Part shown: positions 1 to 8,990 of the stretch, in pieces
Layout: each line of letters starts with the position of its first letter
Position numbering within the stretch: the first letter of the stretch is position 1
Assembly: GCF_900129755.1 (NCBI RefSeq)
Contig: NZ_FQWT01000008.1
Span: 171,599 to 235,598 of the forward strand
Direction of reading: 5' to 3'
Length of the DNA stretch: 64,000 nt
Source of the DNA: Chryseobacterium oranimense
GTDB taxonomy: Bacteria; Bacteroidota; Bacteroidia; Flavobacteriales; Weeksellaceae
Program-made: the position numbers and the translations under genes
The notes under the pieces: model-generated
Seen by the model: the letters and a program-made list of their open reading frames with translations, nothing else
Told to the model about the DNA's origin: nothing
Database searches by the model: none

Positions 1-816
1 TGAAGGTTTCTCTTCCGGCTTAGCCTTAAAGTAAAGGGAAGCGTAAAAGTAAATAACAGGAACACAGGCAAAAATGAAGGCATCCGTACTGTCGCTTCCG
101 AAAATATTTCCGGGAACAAACCATCCTATAGCTCCTACTGCAATGGCAGGAACAAAAACTTTAATTAAAATTTCGGAAAGTTTGGTATCTCCTTCTTCTA
201 CAGGTTTCATCTGTGCGGCATGGATATAGTGTTTTCTTCCGATCGTAAAAATAATCAGACCAACGAGCATTCCTACTCCTGCTGTGATGAAAGCTTCGCC
301 CCAGCCAAATTTATTACGCATAAACGCTGCAATGATGTTACAGATGAACGCCCCGATATTGATCCCCATATAGAAAATATTATAGCCGGAGTCTTTATTG
401 GCTTTATAAGGTTCTTCAGAATAAAGGTTTCCTAAAAGTGTGGAAATGGTAGGCTTAAAGAAACCATTCCCAATGATAATTAATGCTAAGGAACCGTAAA
501 AAAGAGGAAGGTCCTTGAAAACACCCATGCCTATGTAGCCGGCTGCCATTAGTATTCCTCCCAGATAAATAGATTTAATATACCCTAAAACCCTGTCAGC
601 CAAAAAACCTCCAAGAAAAGGGGTGAGGTAAGTTAAAGCGATATAGGTTCCGAAAATATCATCAGCAGTTTTGTCCGGAAGTCCAAGTCCTCCTTTCAGT
701 CCGGTAGGCTCAATGACATAAAGAACAAAGATTCCAAGAATCAGATAGTACCCGAAACGCTCCCACATTTCTGTGAAAAAGAGGAAGGGCAGGCCTTTAG
801 GATGTTTAGTCTTCAT
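1..816 (-). CDS. POT/PTR2 family proton-coupled peptide transporter (3' part beyond left edge)
   Basis: Reading the minus strand from an ATG at 816 gives 272 uninterrupted codons that run off the left edge, so only the N-terminal half or so of the protein is present. Residues 16-21 read E-M-W-E-R-F, the ExxER(F/Y) signature in helix 1 of POT/PTR2 transporters that couples proton to di/tripeptide import. Several hydrophobic helices follow, including a later segment containing G-N-G-F-F-K-P-T, another family hallmark. The protein sits in the inner membrane. It is divergent from nothing here and lies upstream of no operon partner within the window; the family call is secure, the exact substrate is inference. 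Confidence 0.88.
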   Translation of the reverse strand, partial: MKTKHPKGLPFLFFTEMWERFGYYLILGIFVLYVIEPTGLKGGLGLPDKTADDIFGTYIALTYLTPFLGGFLADRVLGYIKSIYLGGILMAAGYIGMGVFKDLPLFYGSLALIIIGNGFFKPTISTLLGNLYSEEPYKANKDSGYNIFYMGINIGAFICNIIAAFMRNKFGWGEAFITAGVGMLVGLIIFTIGRKHYIHAAQMKPVEEGDTKLSEILIKVFVPAIAVGAIGWFVPGNIFGSDSTDAFIFACVPVIYFYASLYFKAKPEEKPS

Positions 817-912
817 ATAATCAATTTTCAAATTTCCCAAAAATAGGTTTTTAATTTTAATTGATAAAATAAATAATATTTTATGAAAATGATTAATAAT
901 ATAAATACAAAA

Positions 913-932
913 CCTCTCCAGTGATGGAGAGG
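913..932 (-). terminator. Intrinsic terminator of the DPP IV-like gene
   Basis: A perfect 8-bp stem (cctctcca / tggagagg) with a gtga loop lies 25 bases past the stop codon of the minus-strand peptidase gene. Read on the minus strand it is followed by a TTTTG-rich stretch. Confidence 0.7.
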
Positions 933-956
933 CTCTGAAAATTTATTTAAAAAAAA

Positions 957-3086
957 TTATAAGTTATTCAAGATAAAATCTGTCATCTTCTGATACAGCT
1001 GTGGTCTTGTCTGTCCGCCGTAAATTCCATGGTTTTTATCCGGATAAGCCATAAACTCAAATTGTTTTTTGTTTTGAATCAAAGCCTCGGAAAATTCCAT
1101 AGAGTTCTGGAAATGGACATTATCATCGGCAGTCCCGTGGATCAGTAAGAATTTACCCTTCAATAGATTGGCGTATTCTGTCGGAGAATTTTTATCATAT
1201 CCGTCAGCATTTTCCTGAGGGGTTCTCATAAATCTTTCCGTGTAAACCGAATCGTAATATCTCCAGTTCGTTACCGGCGCTACGGCAATTCCGGCTTTGA
1301 AAACATCTGCTCCTTTCGTCATTGCTAAGCTGGTCATATAACCTCCAAAGCTCCATCCGAACATTCCGATTCTTGTTTTGTCGATGTAAGATTGCTTTCC
1401 AAACCATTTTGCAGCAGTAATCTGATCTTCAATTTCATATTTTCCTAAATTCATATAGGTCACTTTCTTGAATTTACTTCCCTTGTAACCTGTTCCACGG
1501 CCATCTACACAGGCAACGATATACCCTTTCTGCACAAGGTGATTAAACCACAAAGCATTACCATTATCCCACGAATTCGCAACCTGCTGAGATCCGGGTC
1601 CGGAATACTGGTACATAAACAGCGGATATTTTTTATTAGGATCAAAGTTTTTAGGCTTCATGATCCATGCATTCATCTGGTCACCGGCGTCATTTGGAAT
1701 GGTAATGAATTCTTTATCTGCAAAATTATCGGCTTTTAATTTCTGTAGCTGCTCATTATTGTTCTGAAGTTCTTTTACTGTTTTTCCGTTTCCGTCTTTC
1801 AAAACATAAGTGTAAGGTCTTGCAGCGGTAGAAGATGTTTCAATGAAATAACTGTAATTTTTACTGAAGTTGGCAGAATTGTTTCCTTCCGCATTAGAAA
1901 TAAGCTGGGATTTTCCGTTTTCAATATTTACTTTGGAAACAACTTTGTTAATGCTTCCTTTTTCAGTGGTCTGAACATAAATTTCCTTAGATTTCGGATT
2001 GAAACCGTAATAATCCGTCACTTCCCAGTTTCCTTTTGTAATCTGCTTTTTTAGCTTTCCGTCTTTGTCGTACCAGTACAGATGGCGGTTTCCATCTCTT
2101 TCAGAAGCCCACAGGAAGGAATCATCTTCAAGGAACTCTAGGGTAGGACTGTCCGTATCGATCCATTTTTCATCCGTTTCTGTGAATAGTTTCTGAACGG
2201 CTCCGGTTTTGGTATTCAACTTTAAAATATCGGAAGCATTCTGAATTCTTTCAGAAGTAATCAGAACCATTTCGTCAAGTTTTGCGGTCTGGATTACGTT
2301 CGGGATATAATAATTTTTGAAAGAACTTAGGTTGATCGGCATTGTTTTTCCCGTATCAAGACGGTACAGCTGCGCAGAAACAATAGAGTTTTTTTCTCCA
2401 GCTTTAGGATATTTATAACGCATTTCTGTTGGGTAAAGCGTTTTCCCATAGATCGGGATATAGATTTCCGGAACCAGGCTTTCATCGGATTTTACAAATA
2501 CAATGGCATCCGAGTTTTTGGTCCATTCATATTGTCTTGCATGCCCGAATTCCTCTTCATATACCCAGTCTGCAAGTCCATTGATAATAGAATTTTTCTT
2601 TCCGTCACTGGTAATCTGGGTAATTTTCCCCGTGCCCAGATCCTGGTAGAATAAATTATTTTCAGAGATAAATGCTACTTTCGTGGCATCAGGAGAAAAT
2701 CTGGGTTCCTGAACTGTTTTTCCTTCATTCAGGCTGATTGTTTTCCCTGATTTAAGGTCTTTTACATCAAATTTTCCCAGAAAGGAATGTCTGTAAATAG
2801 GCTGGCTTTCTGTTAAAAGAAGGATTTTCGACTCATCATCGGAAAATTCGTAGCTTTCGAACTTACCGTCCACAATGTTGCCCTCTTTTTGTGAAGTTTT
2901 GTAAGAATATTTGGCAATTCCGGCCGGCTCAATAACCAGGTAATTCTCTCCGTTTTTCATGGATGTAATCCCGGCAATGCCTTTTCCGCGGTAATATCCT
3001 GAATATATTTTATCTAAAGTAATTTCCTGCGCAGATACATTATGGAATGCTACAGCTACAGTAAGAGTTAAGAGTAGTTTTTTCAT
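957..3086 (-). CDS. S9B family dipeptidyl peptidase IV-like serine protease
   Basis: The 709-residue product starts with a Sec signal peptide (about residues 1-19), so it acts in the periplasm or is surface-exposed. The N-terminal part is a DPP IV-type beta-propeller with the D-W-V-Y-E-E-E motif, whose glutamates bind the substrate N-terminus in this family. The C-terminal alpha/beta-hydrolase domain carries the nucleophile Ser579 in G-W-S-F-G-G, the acid in the Asp654-Asp655 pair and His686 in D-K-N-H-G. These are the complete triad of enzymes that release X-Pro dipeptides from peptides. Length is normal for the family. It is monocistronic, with its own promoter and terminator. Confidence 0.93.
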   Translation of the reverse strand: MKKLLLTLTVAVAFHNVSAQEITLDKIYSGYYRGKGIAGITSMKNGENYLVIEPAGIAKYSYKTSQKEGNIVDGKFESYEFSDDESKILLLTESQPIYRHSFLGKFDVKDLKSGKTISLNEGKTVQEPRFSPDATKVAFISENNLFYQDLGTGKITQITSDGKKNSIINGLADWVYEEEFGHARQYEWTKNSDAIVFVKSDESLVPEIYIPIYGKTLYPTEMRYKYPKAGEKNSIVSAQLYRLDTGKTMPINLSSFKNYYIPNVIQTAKLDEMVLITSERIQNASDILKLNTKTGAVQKLFTETDEKWIDTDSPTLEFLEDDSFLWASERDGNRHLYWYDKDGKLKKQITKGNWEVTDYYGFNPKSKEIYVQTTEKGSINKVVSKVNIENGKSQLISNAEGNNSANFSKNYSYFIETSSTAARPYTYVLKDGNGKTVKELQNNNEQLQKLKADNFADKEFITIPNDAGDQMNAWIMKPKNFDPNKKYPLFMYQYSGPGSQQVANSWDNGNALWFNHLVQKGYIVACVDGRGTGYKGSKFKKVTYMNLGKYEIEDQITAAKWFGKQSYIDKTRIGMFGWSFGGYMTSLAMTKGADVFKAGIAVAPVTNWRYYDSVYTERFMRTPQENADGYDKNSPTEYANLLKGKFLLIHGTADDNVHFQNSMEFSEALIQNKKQFEFMAYPDKNHGIYGGQTRPQLYQKMTDFILNNL

Positions 3087-3105
3087 TTCTATTATTAATG
3101 GATTT

Positions 3106-3134
3106 CAAAGATAATAATTTTATTAAATGGACAA
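3106..3134 (-). promoter_or_regulatory. Bacteroidota-type promoter for the DPP IV-like gene
   Basis: On the minus strand a TTG (3134-3132) is followed after 18 bases by TATCTTTG (3113-3106). This matches the TTTG / TAnnTTTG arrangement used by the primary sigma factor of this phylum, 20 bases ahead of the start codon. Confidence 0.7.
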
Positions 3135-3206
3135 AAAAGCTTTTTTTCTGTTGGTTTTGGCAAAAAAATTGAATGTATAACAGCATATCAAATTAAAATA
3201 ATAATT

Positions 3207-3680
3207 ATGGAAACGAATGCATACAACCAGAAACTGAACCGCTATGTTTTAGCTGATCAGATTGTTTATACTGGATTTTCAAGTTTCAAAGATGCGGAAG
3301 AATGTGCAAACAAAAAAGGGGGAACTTTGGTGGAAGTAGGTTTTAAAGATGGGAATGATAATCCTCAGATCACCCATGAAGCAGGACTCATTGAAAAACG
3401 ACTTCATTATTATGTATATGCCGGTGACGAATATAAATTTATCCATTCCTCTGATCCCGGATTCAGAAAATACGCAGATGAACTACAGAAAATAAAGGCA
3501 AAAATACGCCAGGATGCACCGGACGAAAGGTATCTGGCCAATTTCGAGATTGAAAATGCAGAAGACCCGATCATTGTGATCAAGAATGATCATTTTGAAT
3601 CGGTAACTTCAAGAGAACGCTCCAAATATTTGAAGCACGCTGAAGTATATGAACTAGGGGTATCCCTGCCAAAATCTTAA
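3207..3680 (+). CDS. Conserved hypothetical protein, 157 aa
   Basis: I do not recognise a domain. The product is soluble, charged and without signal peptide or membrane helix, so it is probably cytoplasmic. It is followed after only 12 bases by the small DUF6496-like gene, and the two probably form one transcript ending at the hairpin at 3889-3918. The start follows an AT-rich leader and is the only ATG that gives the full frame. Function unknown. Confidence 0.6.
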   Translation: METNAYNQKLNRYVLADQIVYTGFSSFKDAEECANKKGGTLVEVGFKDGNDNPQITHEAGLIEKRLHYYVYAGDEYKFIHSSDPGFRKYADELQKIKAKIRQDAPDERYLANFEIENAEDPIIVIKNDHFESVTSRERSKYLKHAEVYELGVSLPKS

Positions 3681-3692
3681 AATTTTTATATC

Positions 3693-3878
3693 ATGAGCAA
3701 GACTAAATATTCAGAAAAAGCTCAGGACAAAGTAGGAAAGGTCATGCACGAATTTAAAGAGGGTAAACTGAAATCTTCTTCAGGAAAAAAAGTGACCAGT
3801 AAAAAACAGGCAGTAGCCATAGGTATTTCCGAAGCCAGAGAAAAAGGGCTGAAGGTACCAAAGAAAAAAAAGGATTAG
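3693..3878 (+). CDS. Small basic protein of the DUF6496 type, 61 aa
   Basis: A lysine-rich 61-residue protein with the pattern K-V-G-K-V-M-H-E-F-K-E-G-K-L followed by S-G-K-K-V-x-S-K-K-Q-A-x-A-I-G. I recognise this as the DUF6496-like motif of small bacterial proteins of unknown role; the K-Q-A-x-A-I-x-I-x-E-A-R helix also recalls plant-KID-like stress peptides. High positive charge could mean nucleic-acid binding, but that is inference. It is co-directional with and 12 bases downstream of the 157-aa hypothetical gene. Confidence 0.7.
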   Translation: MSKTKYSEKAQDKVGKVMHEFKEGKLKSSSGKKVTSKKQAVAIGISEAREKGLKVPKKKKD

Positions 3879-3888
3879 ACTCAAAATA

Positions 3889-3918
3889 AAAATTCCGGGA
3901 AATTTTTCCCGGAATTTT
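3889..3918. terminator. Bidirectional intrinsic terminator
   Basis: A 14-bp perfect inverted repeat (aaaattccgggaaa and its complement, 2-base loop), with A-rich and T-rich flanks, lies between two convergent genes. It can therefore end transcription from both the small basic protein gene (+) and the phosphorylase gene (-). Confidence 0.85.
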
Positions 3919-3946
3919 ATTTTGAAGGGTTAAGCAATTAAATTTC

Positions 3947-5623
3947 TTAGCCTTTTTGCCCATTATACAATATCCTGTAATATTCATCCGCCATTCTATC
4001 ACTGTTAAAATGTTCCTGAACATCATCCATAGCCGTATACTGGATTTTTCTCCATCGGTCCGGATGATCGTAATAGGTAGGAAGGATCTCGTTTTCAAGG
4101 ATTTCGTACAGTTTATTCAGATCATAAGTATCCTGTTCGTAGATGCTCATATTCATATAATCTGCTTTTGGAACGACAAATGAATTTTCTCCCGGTTTGG
4201 CAAATTCAGGAATCCATCCGTCATCGGTAGAAAGGTTAACGGATCCGTTCATGGCAGCTGTCATTCCCGAAGTTCCCGAAGCTTCTCTTGGTACCCTTGG
4301 GTTGTTAAGCCACAGATCTGAACCCTGCTTCAGAGATTTACTCAAAGAAAGCTCGTAACCGGTAAGAACGGCCATGTTTTTATGATTCTTGCTTTCTTCC
4401 ACCAGTGTGTTAAAGGTAGAAATAGCAGAGTAGTCCATCGGATAGGGTTTTCCCGACCAGATGATCTGCACCGGGTATTTTGGATTGTTTAGTAATTTGT
4501 AGAATCTTTCCTTGTCGTGAAGCAGTAAGTCTGCCCGTTTGTACCCGGCAAACCTTCTTGCCCAGACAATAGTGAAAATATTTGGGTTAAACAGATTTCC
4601 GGTTTGGTCTGCAACAATTGTGAATAACCTTTTCTTTAAATGTTTTTTGCGGTAATCGAAAACGGTTTCGTCATTCTCATCTTTAGCATTGTAAAGAGGT
4701 TTATCCGCCCAGTATTTAAACTCCTGGGCATTGGTAATGGAAGTGATTTCGCAGATTCCCGGATATTTGCTCCACATAGCCCTTGAAACCACACCGTGCA
4801 GCTTAGATACACCGTTCGCTATCCGAGCCATTTTCAAAGCACATAACGAGTGATTGAAACGGTCATCGTCCGATCCCTCAATGCTTTTCACATCTTCCAT
4901 GCTGAAGCCTGAGAAATAAGACATATCGTAGCACAGTTTCAGATTATGCTTTTCATTTCCTGCTTCTTCCGGGGTATGAGTGGTGAAAACCAGTTTTTCT
5001 TTTACTCTGTTCAGGTCCCCGTTATACTTTTTCAGAAGGTAAAATGCTGCAGGAAGTCCATGTGCCTCATTCAGGTGGTACACATCCCTTTCTGCATTCA
5101 TTTCGTCCAATAATTTGGCACCTCCTTTTCCTAATAAAATATACTGGGCCAGCTTTGTAGACTCATTGGCATCATAAAGCTTGTGGCAGATCGTTTTGGA
5201 AACATGATCATTTTCCGGAACATCCGTAGAAAGAAAAAACATCGGTGCCGTATTGAAAATTTCAGGATCAAGGTACCATACTTTTACCCATACCGGGGCA
5301 CTGTGGATTTCGATCTGGAATTTTATTCCCGTATCTTCAAGGAAGCTGTACATTTTTCTCGTCCATACCGGCTGAAGAGTTTGGTCATGGTTTCTCGCCT
5401 GATCGTAATAACCGAATTTCCATAGGATTCCGATCCCGATAAGGTCCTGTTTCAGGTTATATGCACTTCTCATATGGGATCCTGCAAGGAATCCCAAGCC
5501 TCCCGAATATATTTTTAAAACCTGTTCAATGGCAAATTCCATCGAAAAATAGACGGTTTTTTTAGAATATTGTGGATTAACGTTGTAAGGTATTTTAAAG
5601 TTTTTAAAATCCATATAAGTCAC
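3947..5623 (-). CDS. glgP: Short-form alpha-glucan phosphorylase (GT35 family), cofactor lysine replaced
   Basis: A 558-residue member of the shorter alpha-glucan phosphorylase branch, whose active members release glucose-1-phosphate from glycogen or maltodextrin. Recognisable elements are Y-S-G-G-L-G-F-L-A-G near the N-terminus, T-T-H-T-P-E-E-A-G, the A-R-R-F-A-G-Y-K-R-A segment and G-T-S-G-M-x-A-A-M-N-G near residue 455. In characterised phosphorylases the residue after G-M (or N-M) is the lysine that holds pyridoxal phosphate; here codon 4261-4259 is ACA, threonine. The enzyme may therefore be altered or inactive, or belong to a clade with different chemistry. Met4 is an alternative start. 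It is not next to other glycogen genes; the only related neighbour is the GT5-like half protein at 16.3 kb. Confidence 0.85.
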   Translation of the reverse strand: MTYMDFKNFKIPYNVNPQYSKKTVYFSMEFAIEQVLKIYSGGLGFLAGSHMRSAYNLKQDLIGIGILWKFGYYDQARNHDQTLQPVWTRKMYSFLEDTGIKFQIEIHSAPVWVKVWYLDPEIFNTAPMFFLSTDVPENDHVSKTICHKLYDANESTKLAQYILLGKGGAKLLDEMNAERDVYHLNEAHGLPAAFYLLKKYNGDLNRVKEKLVFTTHTPEEAGNEKHNLKLCYDMSYFSGFSMEDVKSIEGSDDDRFNHSLCALKMARIANGVSKLHGVVSRAMWSKYPGICEITSITNAQEFKYWADKPLYNAKDENDETVFDYRKKHLKKRLFTIVADQTGNLFNPNIFTIVWARRFAGYKRADLLLHDKERFYKLLNNPKYPVQIIWSGKPYPMDYSAISTFNTLVEESKNHKNMAVLTGYELSLSKSLKQGSDLWLNNPRVPREASGTSGMTAAMNGSVNLSTDDGWIPEFAKPGENSFVVPKADYMNMSIYEQDTYDLNKLYEILENEILPTYYDHPDRWRKIQYTAMDDVQEHFNSDRMADEYYRILYNGQKG

Positions 5624-5819
5624 AGTTTTATAATTTGAACGCTAAAGGTATTGATTATGAAAATAAACTTTACATTAATTATTTGATAAATTAATTTAAA
5701 AGTATCCTGTGAATAGTTTTTTTACTTACCTTTATTATGTAATTTTTTGAAAATCAAAAACTTCTAACGGTGAAAGTCAATGCGGCATGCGCTCTATGGT
5801 TACTTAAAAAAAATTACTT

Positions 5820-6617
5820 ATGAAAAAGACATTTTCTGATGAAGATTTAATAAAGAATCTGAGCCTATACTATATGAACCGGCATTTGAAAAAAAAGCCG
5901 ATGGAGAAATATCACCGTAAAATAGATGAATCTCTGCTTCATGACCGCGAGAAGTATAGAAAGAAATCTGAAATTCTGCTGCTTAATTCGTTCATGCATC
6001 ACTTCCCCGAAGTGAAATTTGAAGATCTTACCTGCGAAAGCCCTGACTTTATCGCAAAATTCAACGACAAGAAAATTGGCATAGAACTGACCGAAGTGAT
6101 CAACCATCTGGAAATGAAAAAGGTGGAAAGCACTTTAAATAAAATGTTCCGCCAGGCAGAAATATTATTAGAACAGGAAGACACCGCGAAGTATCGTGGT
6201 GTTTATTTTTTAGAATTTTATCCGAATATTAAATTTGATAATATAGAACAGCAGGAAGAAAATATCCTGAGTATTTGTAAAAGCATCAAAAAAAATAAGC
6301 CGGTAGGATGTGTAAAAGGAATGAGAAAATCTTTTCACCGGAGAAATGTTTTTATTACCCATGAATACAGCATGAATCTGTTCGATGAGCTTTGCTCCGA
6401 GAAAATCCTTGAGCTTATCGATAAGAAAAATGAAAAATTCCCTTACTATGATACTTCCGTGGATGAATGCTGGCTGGTGATTGTATCCGATATGAATTCT
6501 ATTGCATCCAGATATACCTTCATCCAGGACAAAGAACACCTGCAGGAAGTGAAGAGTCCTTTTCATAAAATTTTTCATCTGGAAAATCTGTGCGGAAATA
6601 TTACAAGTATAAAATAG
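5820..6617 (+). CDS. Orphan nuclease-like protein, 265 aa (PD-(D/E)XK-like motif)
   Basis: No signal peptide or membrane helix. After a basic N-terminal 60 residues comes S-P-D-F (Asp76), then a short strand and I-G-I-E-L-T (Glu89 to Thr91). The spacing and the hydrophobic strand pattern resemble the PD...(D/E)xK core of restriction-endonuclease-fold proteins, with threonine where lysine is usual. I do not recognise the family by name and enzymatic activity is inference. It stands alone between AT-rich intergenic regions, with no partner methylase or toxin gene beside it. Confidence 0.6.
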   Translation: MKKTFSDEDLIKNLSLYYMNRHLKKKPMEKYHRKIDESLLHDREKYRKKSEILLLNSFMHHFPEVKFEDLTCESPDFIAKFNDKKIGIELTEVINHLEMKKVESTLNKMFRQAEILLEQEDTAKYRGVYFLEFYPNIKFDNIEQQEENILSICKSIKKNKPVGCVKGMRKSFHRRNVFITHEYSMNLFDELCSEKILELIDKKNEKFPYYDTSVDECWLVIVSDMNSIASRYTFIQDKEHLQEVKSPFHKIFHLENLCGNITSIK

Positions 6618-6786
6618 TTGTTGTTTATCGTTGGATATCATAATTATTATGTGTTTTTATTTGTAATAATTCAATATTTTTAAAATTCTATTGTTTGTGA
6701 TTAAATTATAGGTATATTTGATGTACGTGTTGTAAATCAGCACCTACCATGTGATTTTTAAATCATTTACTAAAAACTATATATCT

Positions 6787-8895
6787 ATGAAAAAACTTTT
6801 ACTTCTTATTTTTTTCGGTATTTCCCAGATATTTTTTGCACAGGCAGATTGTGCGACAGCTCTTGCAGTCTGTGGAAATTCCAATATTACTTATAGTCCT
6901 ACCGGATATGGTAGCATCAAAGAGCTTGTCAATTCAGGGAGCTGCATTGATGCAACCGGAGAGCACAATTCGATCTGGTATAAAATTACAATCGCCACCG
7001 GAGGCACGCTTACCTTCGATCTGGTTCCGAATAATCCGGATGCCGACTATGACTGGGCTATTTTCGGTCCTAATGTAAACTGTGGAGCTTTAGGATCACC
7101 TATTCGCTGCAACGCTGCAACGGTTATAGGCCCCGGACCTGCTACAGGATTAAATATGACCAGTACGATAACCAATGCTTTAGGAGGTTCACTTACCCCT
7201 TACTGTAAATACATGGATGTTTTACCCGGACAAACCTATTATTTGTTTATTGACAACTGGGTGAGCAGTACCAGCAGCACAACGGCGCCATTTTCTTTAA
7301 CATGGGGCGGAACTGCAACATTAGCTTCTCCGTTTACCGATCCTGCTTTACAGCCGTATCCGTTCATCCCGCCGGGAGTTCCTGCTGCTAATCCGGCAGA
7401 TCCGAAAGAAGTAGTTATATGTACAAACCCTGCCGTATTTGATTTCTCTACCCTTTCTGCAGGAATTTTAAACGGAAATCCCCATTTCAGCGTAAGCTAT
7501 CATATGAGTCAGAATGATGCGTTGACAGGAAATAATGCGATCACTGTTCCTACAACAGTAAATACAACTTCTGTTTATTATTATAGTATCAGCTATACCG
7601 ATCCGACCAATCCAAACAGTCCGCTGAATCAATGTAAACAGATCGGAACATTTAAATTCAGGGATGGTAAGATCACTGCAAAAAATGCGACACTGACCCA
7701 ATGTAACAACAATAATGCAGGAACAGCGGTATTTGACCTGACAACAGCCGATGTTATTGCAGATCCGACGGTAACTAAAAAATATTACAACACGCTTTCA
7801 GATCTGAATGCAGGCATCAATGAAATTACAAATCCATCAGCATTTACTTCTGCCGAAGCAACGATTTATGTAAAAGTGATCTCTACATTCGGATGTACTG
7901 CTGTTGCACAAATTACACTGAAATTTCATCCTGTTGTAGTCGTAACTGATGCTACATTAAGATCCTGTGCCATTGAGGGTACTCCTTCCTTAGGCTCTTT
8001 TAATCTTACGGTAGCGTCTGTCACCACACAAACAGGTGCAGGGAAGAAATATTATCCTTCAGTGGCAGATGCGGTCAATCAGACCAATGAAATTGTAACG
8101 CCTTCACCTTATACGGCTCCTGACGGTGTAGTATATGTAAGGGTTTCCAATGCACAGGGATGCTATAATATTGCTAAAATTACACTCGTGGTTATTCCTC
8201 CGGTTTATTCCACTGTTCTTAAGGATAAAATTATCTGTGTGGAAGACAGGACAACTCTGGATGCCGGACCTGGATTTAATGGCTATGAGTGGAGTACGGG
8301 GGCAACCACTCAATCTATCACCAATGTAGGGGTTGGCACTTATTGGGTGAAACTTAAAACAGGTGACTGTACCGTAGTTCAGAATGTAAAAGTATATCCT
8401 TCCGAGCAGCCTGTTGTCTCCAGTATCGAAATTTCAAACACTACCGTTACAGTATTTGTAATAGGAGGTACGCCACCTTATAAATATTCGATGGATAATA
8501 TTAACTGGCAGGATTCCAATGAATTCAATAATGTCAAAAGAGGCGATGCGACAATATTTGTAAAGGATTCTTATGATTGTGATCCTATAGAAATCAGTAT
8601 TGTCGTTCCTAATCTGGTAAATGTGATCACTCCAAATGGCGACGGTTACAATGATTTTATCGATTATTCTGCTTTAGCCAATAAGACCAACTTTGTAATG
8701 AATATTTTTGACCGCTATGGCAACATGATCTTCCAGATGGATAAATTTAGCGGATATAAATGGGAAGGCACCAGCAAAGGCGGAGTGAAAGTACCTACAG
8801 GAAACTATTGGTATTCCGTAAGCTGGAATGAAAATGATAAACTGAGCACCCCTGTAAAATACTCAGGGTGGATCGTTGTTAAAAACAGAGATTAA
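6787..8895 (+). CDS. T9SS type B cargo: secreted protein with gliding-motility-associated C-terminal domain
   Basis: The ATG at 6787 gives a 702-residue protein that begins directly with a signal peptide (M-K-K-L-L-L-L-I-F-F-G, cleavage near F-A-Q-A). An upstream in-frame start at 6751 would place 12 extra residues before it and is less likely. The N-terminal domain has paired cysteines (A-D-C-A-T-A-L-A-V-C-G) typical of large Flavobacteriia surface proteins. Several Ig-like repeats with a single conserved cysteine follow. The last about 90 residues, starting near V-I-T-P-N-G-D-G-Y-N-D, form the type B T9SS sorting domain. The protein should be exported by Sec, then secreted or surface-attached through the T9SS whose core operon lies at 20.7-25.4 kb. 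Confidence 0.93.
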   Translation: MKKLLLLIFFGISQIFFAQADCATALAVCGNSNITYSPTGYGSIKELVNSGSCIDATGEHNSIWYKITIATGGTLTFDLVPNNPDADYDWAIFGPNVNCGALGSPIRCNAATVIGPGPATGLNMTSTITNALGGSLTPYCKYMDVLPGQTYYLFIDNWVSSTSSTTAPFSLTWGGTATLASPFTDPALQPYPFIPPGVPAANPADPKEVVICTNPAVFDFSTLSAGILNGNPHFSVSYHMSQNDALTGNNAITVPTTVNTTSVYYYSISYTDPTNPNSPLNQCKQIGTFKFRDGKITAKNATLTQCNNNNAGTAVFDLTTADVIADPTVTKKYYNTLSDLNAGINEITNPSAFTSAEATIYVKVISTFGCTAVAQITLKFHPVVVVTDATLRSCAIEGTPSLGSFNLTVASVTTQTGAGKKYYPSVADAVNQTNEIVTPSPYTAPDGVVYVRVSNAQGCYNIAKITLVVIPPVYSTVLKDKIICVEDRTTLDAGPGFNGYEWSTGATTQSITNVGVGTYWVKLKTGDCTVVQNVKVYPSEQPVVSSIEISNTTVTVFVIGGTPPYKYSMDNINWQDSNEFNNVKRGDATIFVKDSYDCDPIEISIVVPNLVNVITPNGDGYNDFIDYSALANKTNFVMNIFDRYGNMIFQMDKFSGYKWEGTSKGGVKVPTGNYWYSVSWNENDKLSTPVKYSGWIVVKNRD

Positions 8896-8921
8896 GCTTT
8901 TTAATAATAAACTATATAGAC

Positions 8922-8947
8922 AAAACCATTTCGGAAGAAGTGGTTTT
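8922..8947 (+). terminator. Intrinsic terminator of the T9SS type B cargo gene
   Basis: An 11-bp stem (aaaaccatttc / gaagtggtttt, one G-U pair) with a ggaa loop starts 26 bases after the stop codon and is followed by a T-rich run. Confidence 0.75.
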
Positions 8948-8990
8948 GTTGTTAAAATAACTTTAATTTTAGTTGTACAAAATAAAAAAT

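Noticed and set aside
3754..4098. A 114-codon minus-strand frame across the convergent region
   Set aside because: It crosses the bidirectional terminator and overlaps two supported genes in other frames.
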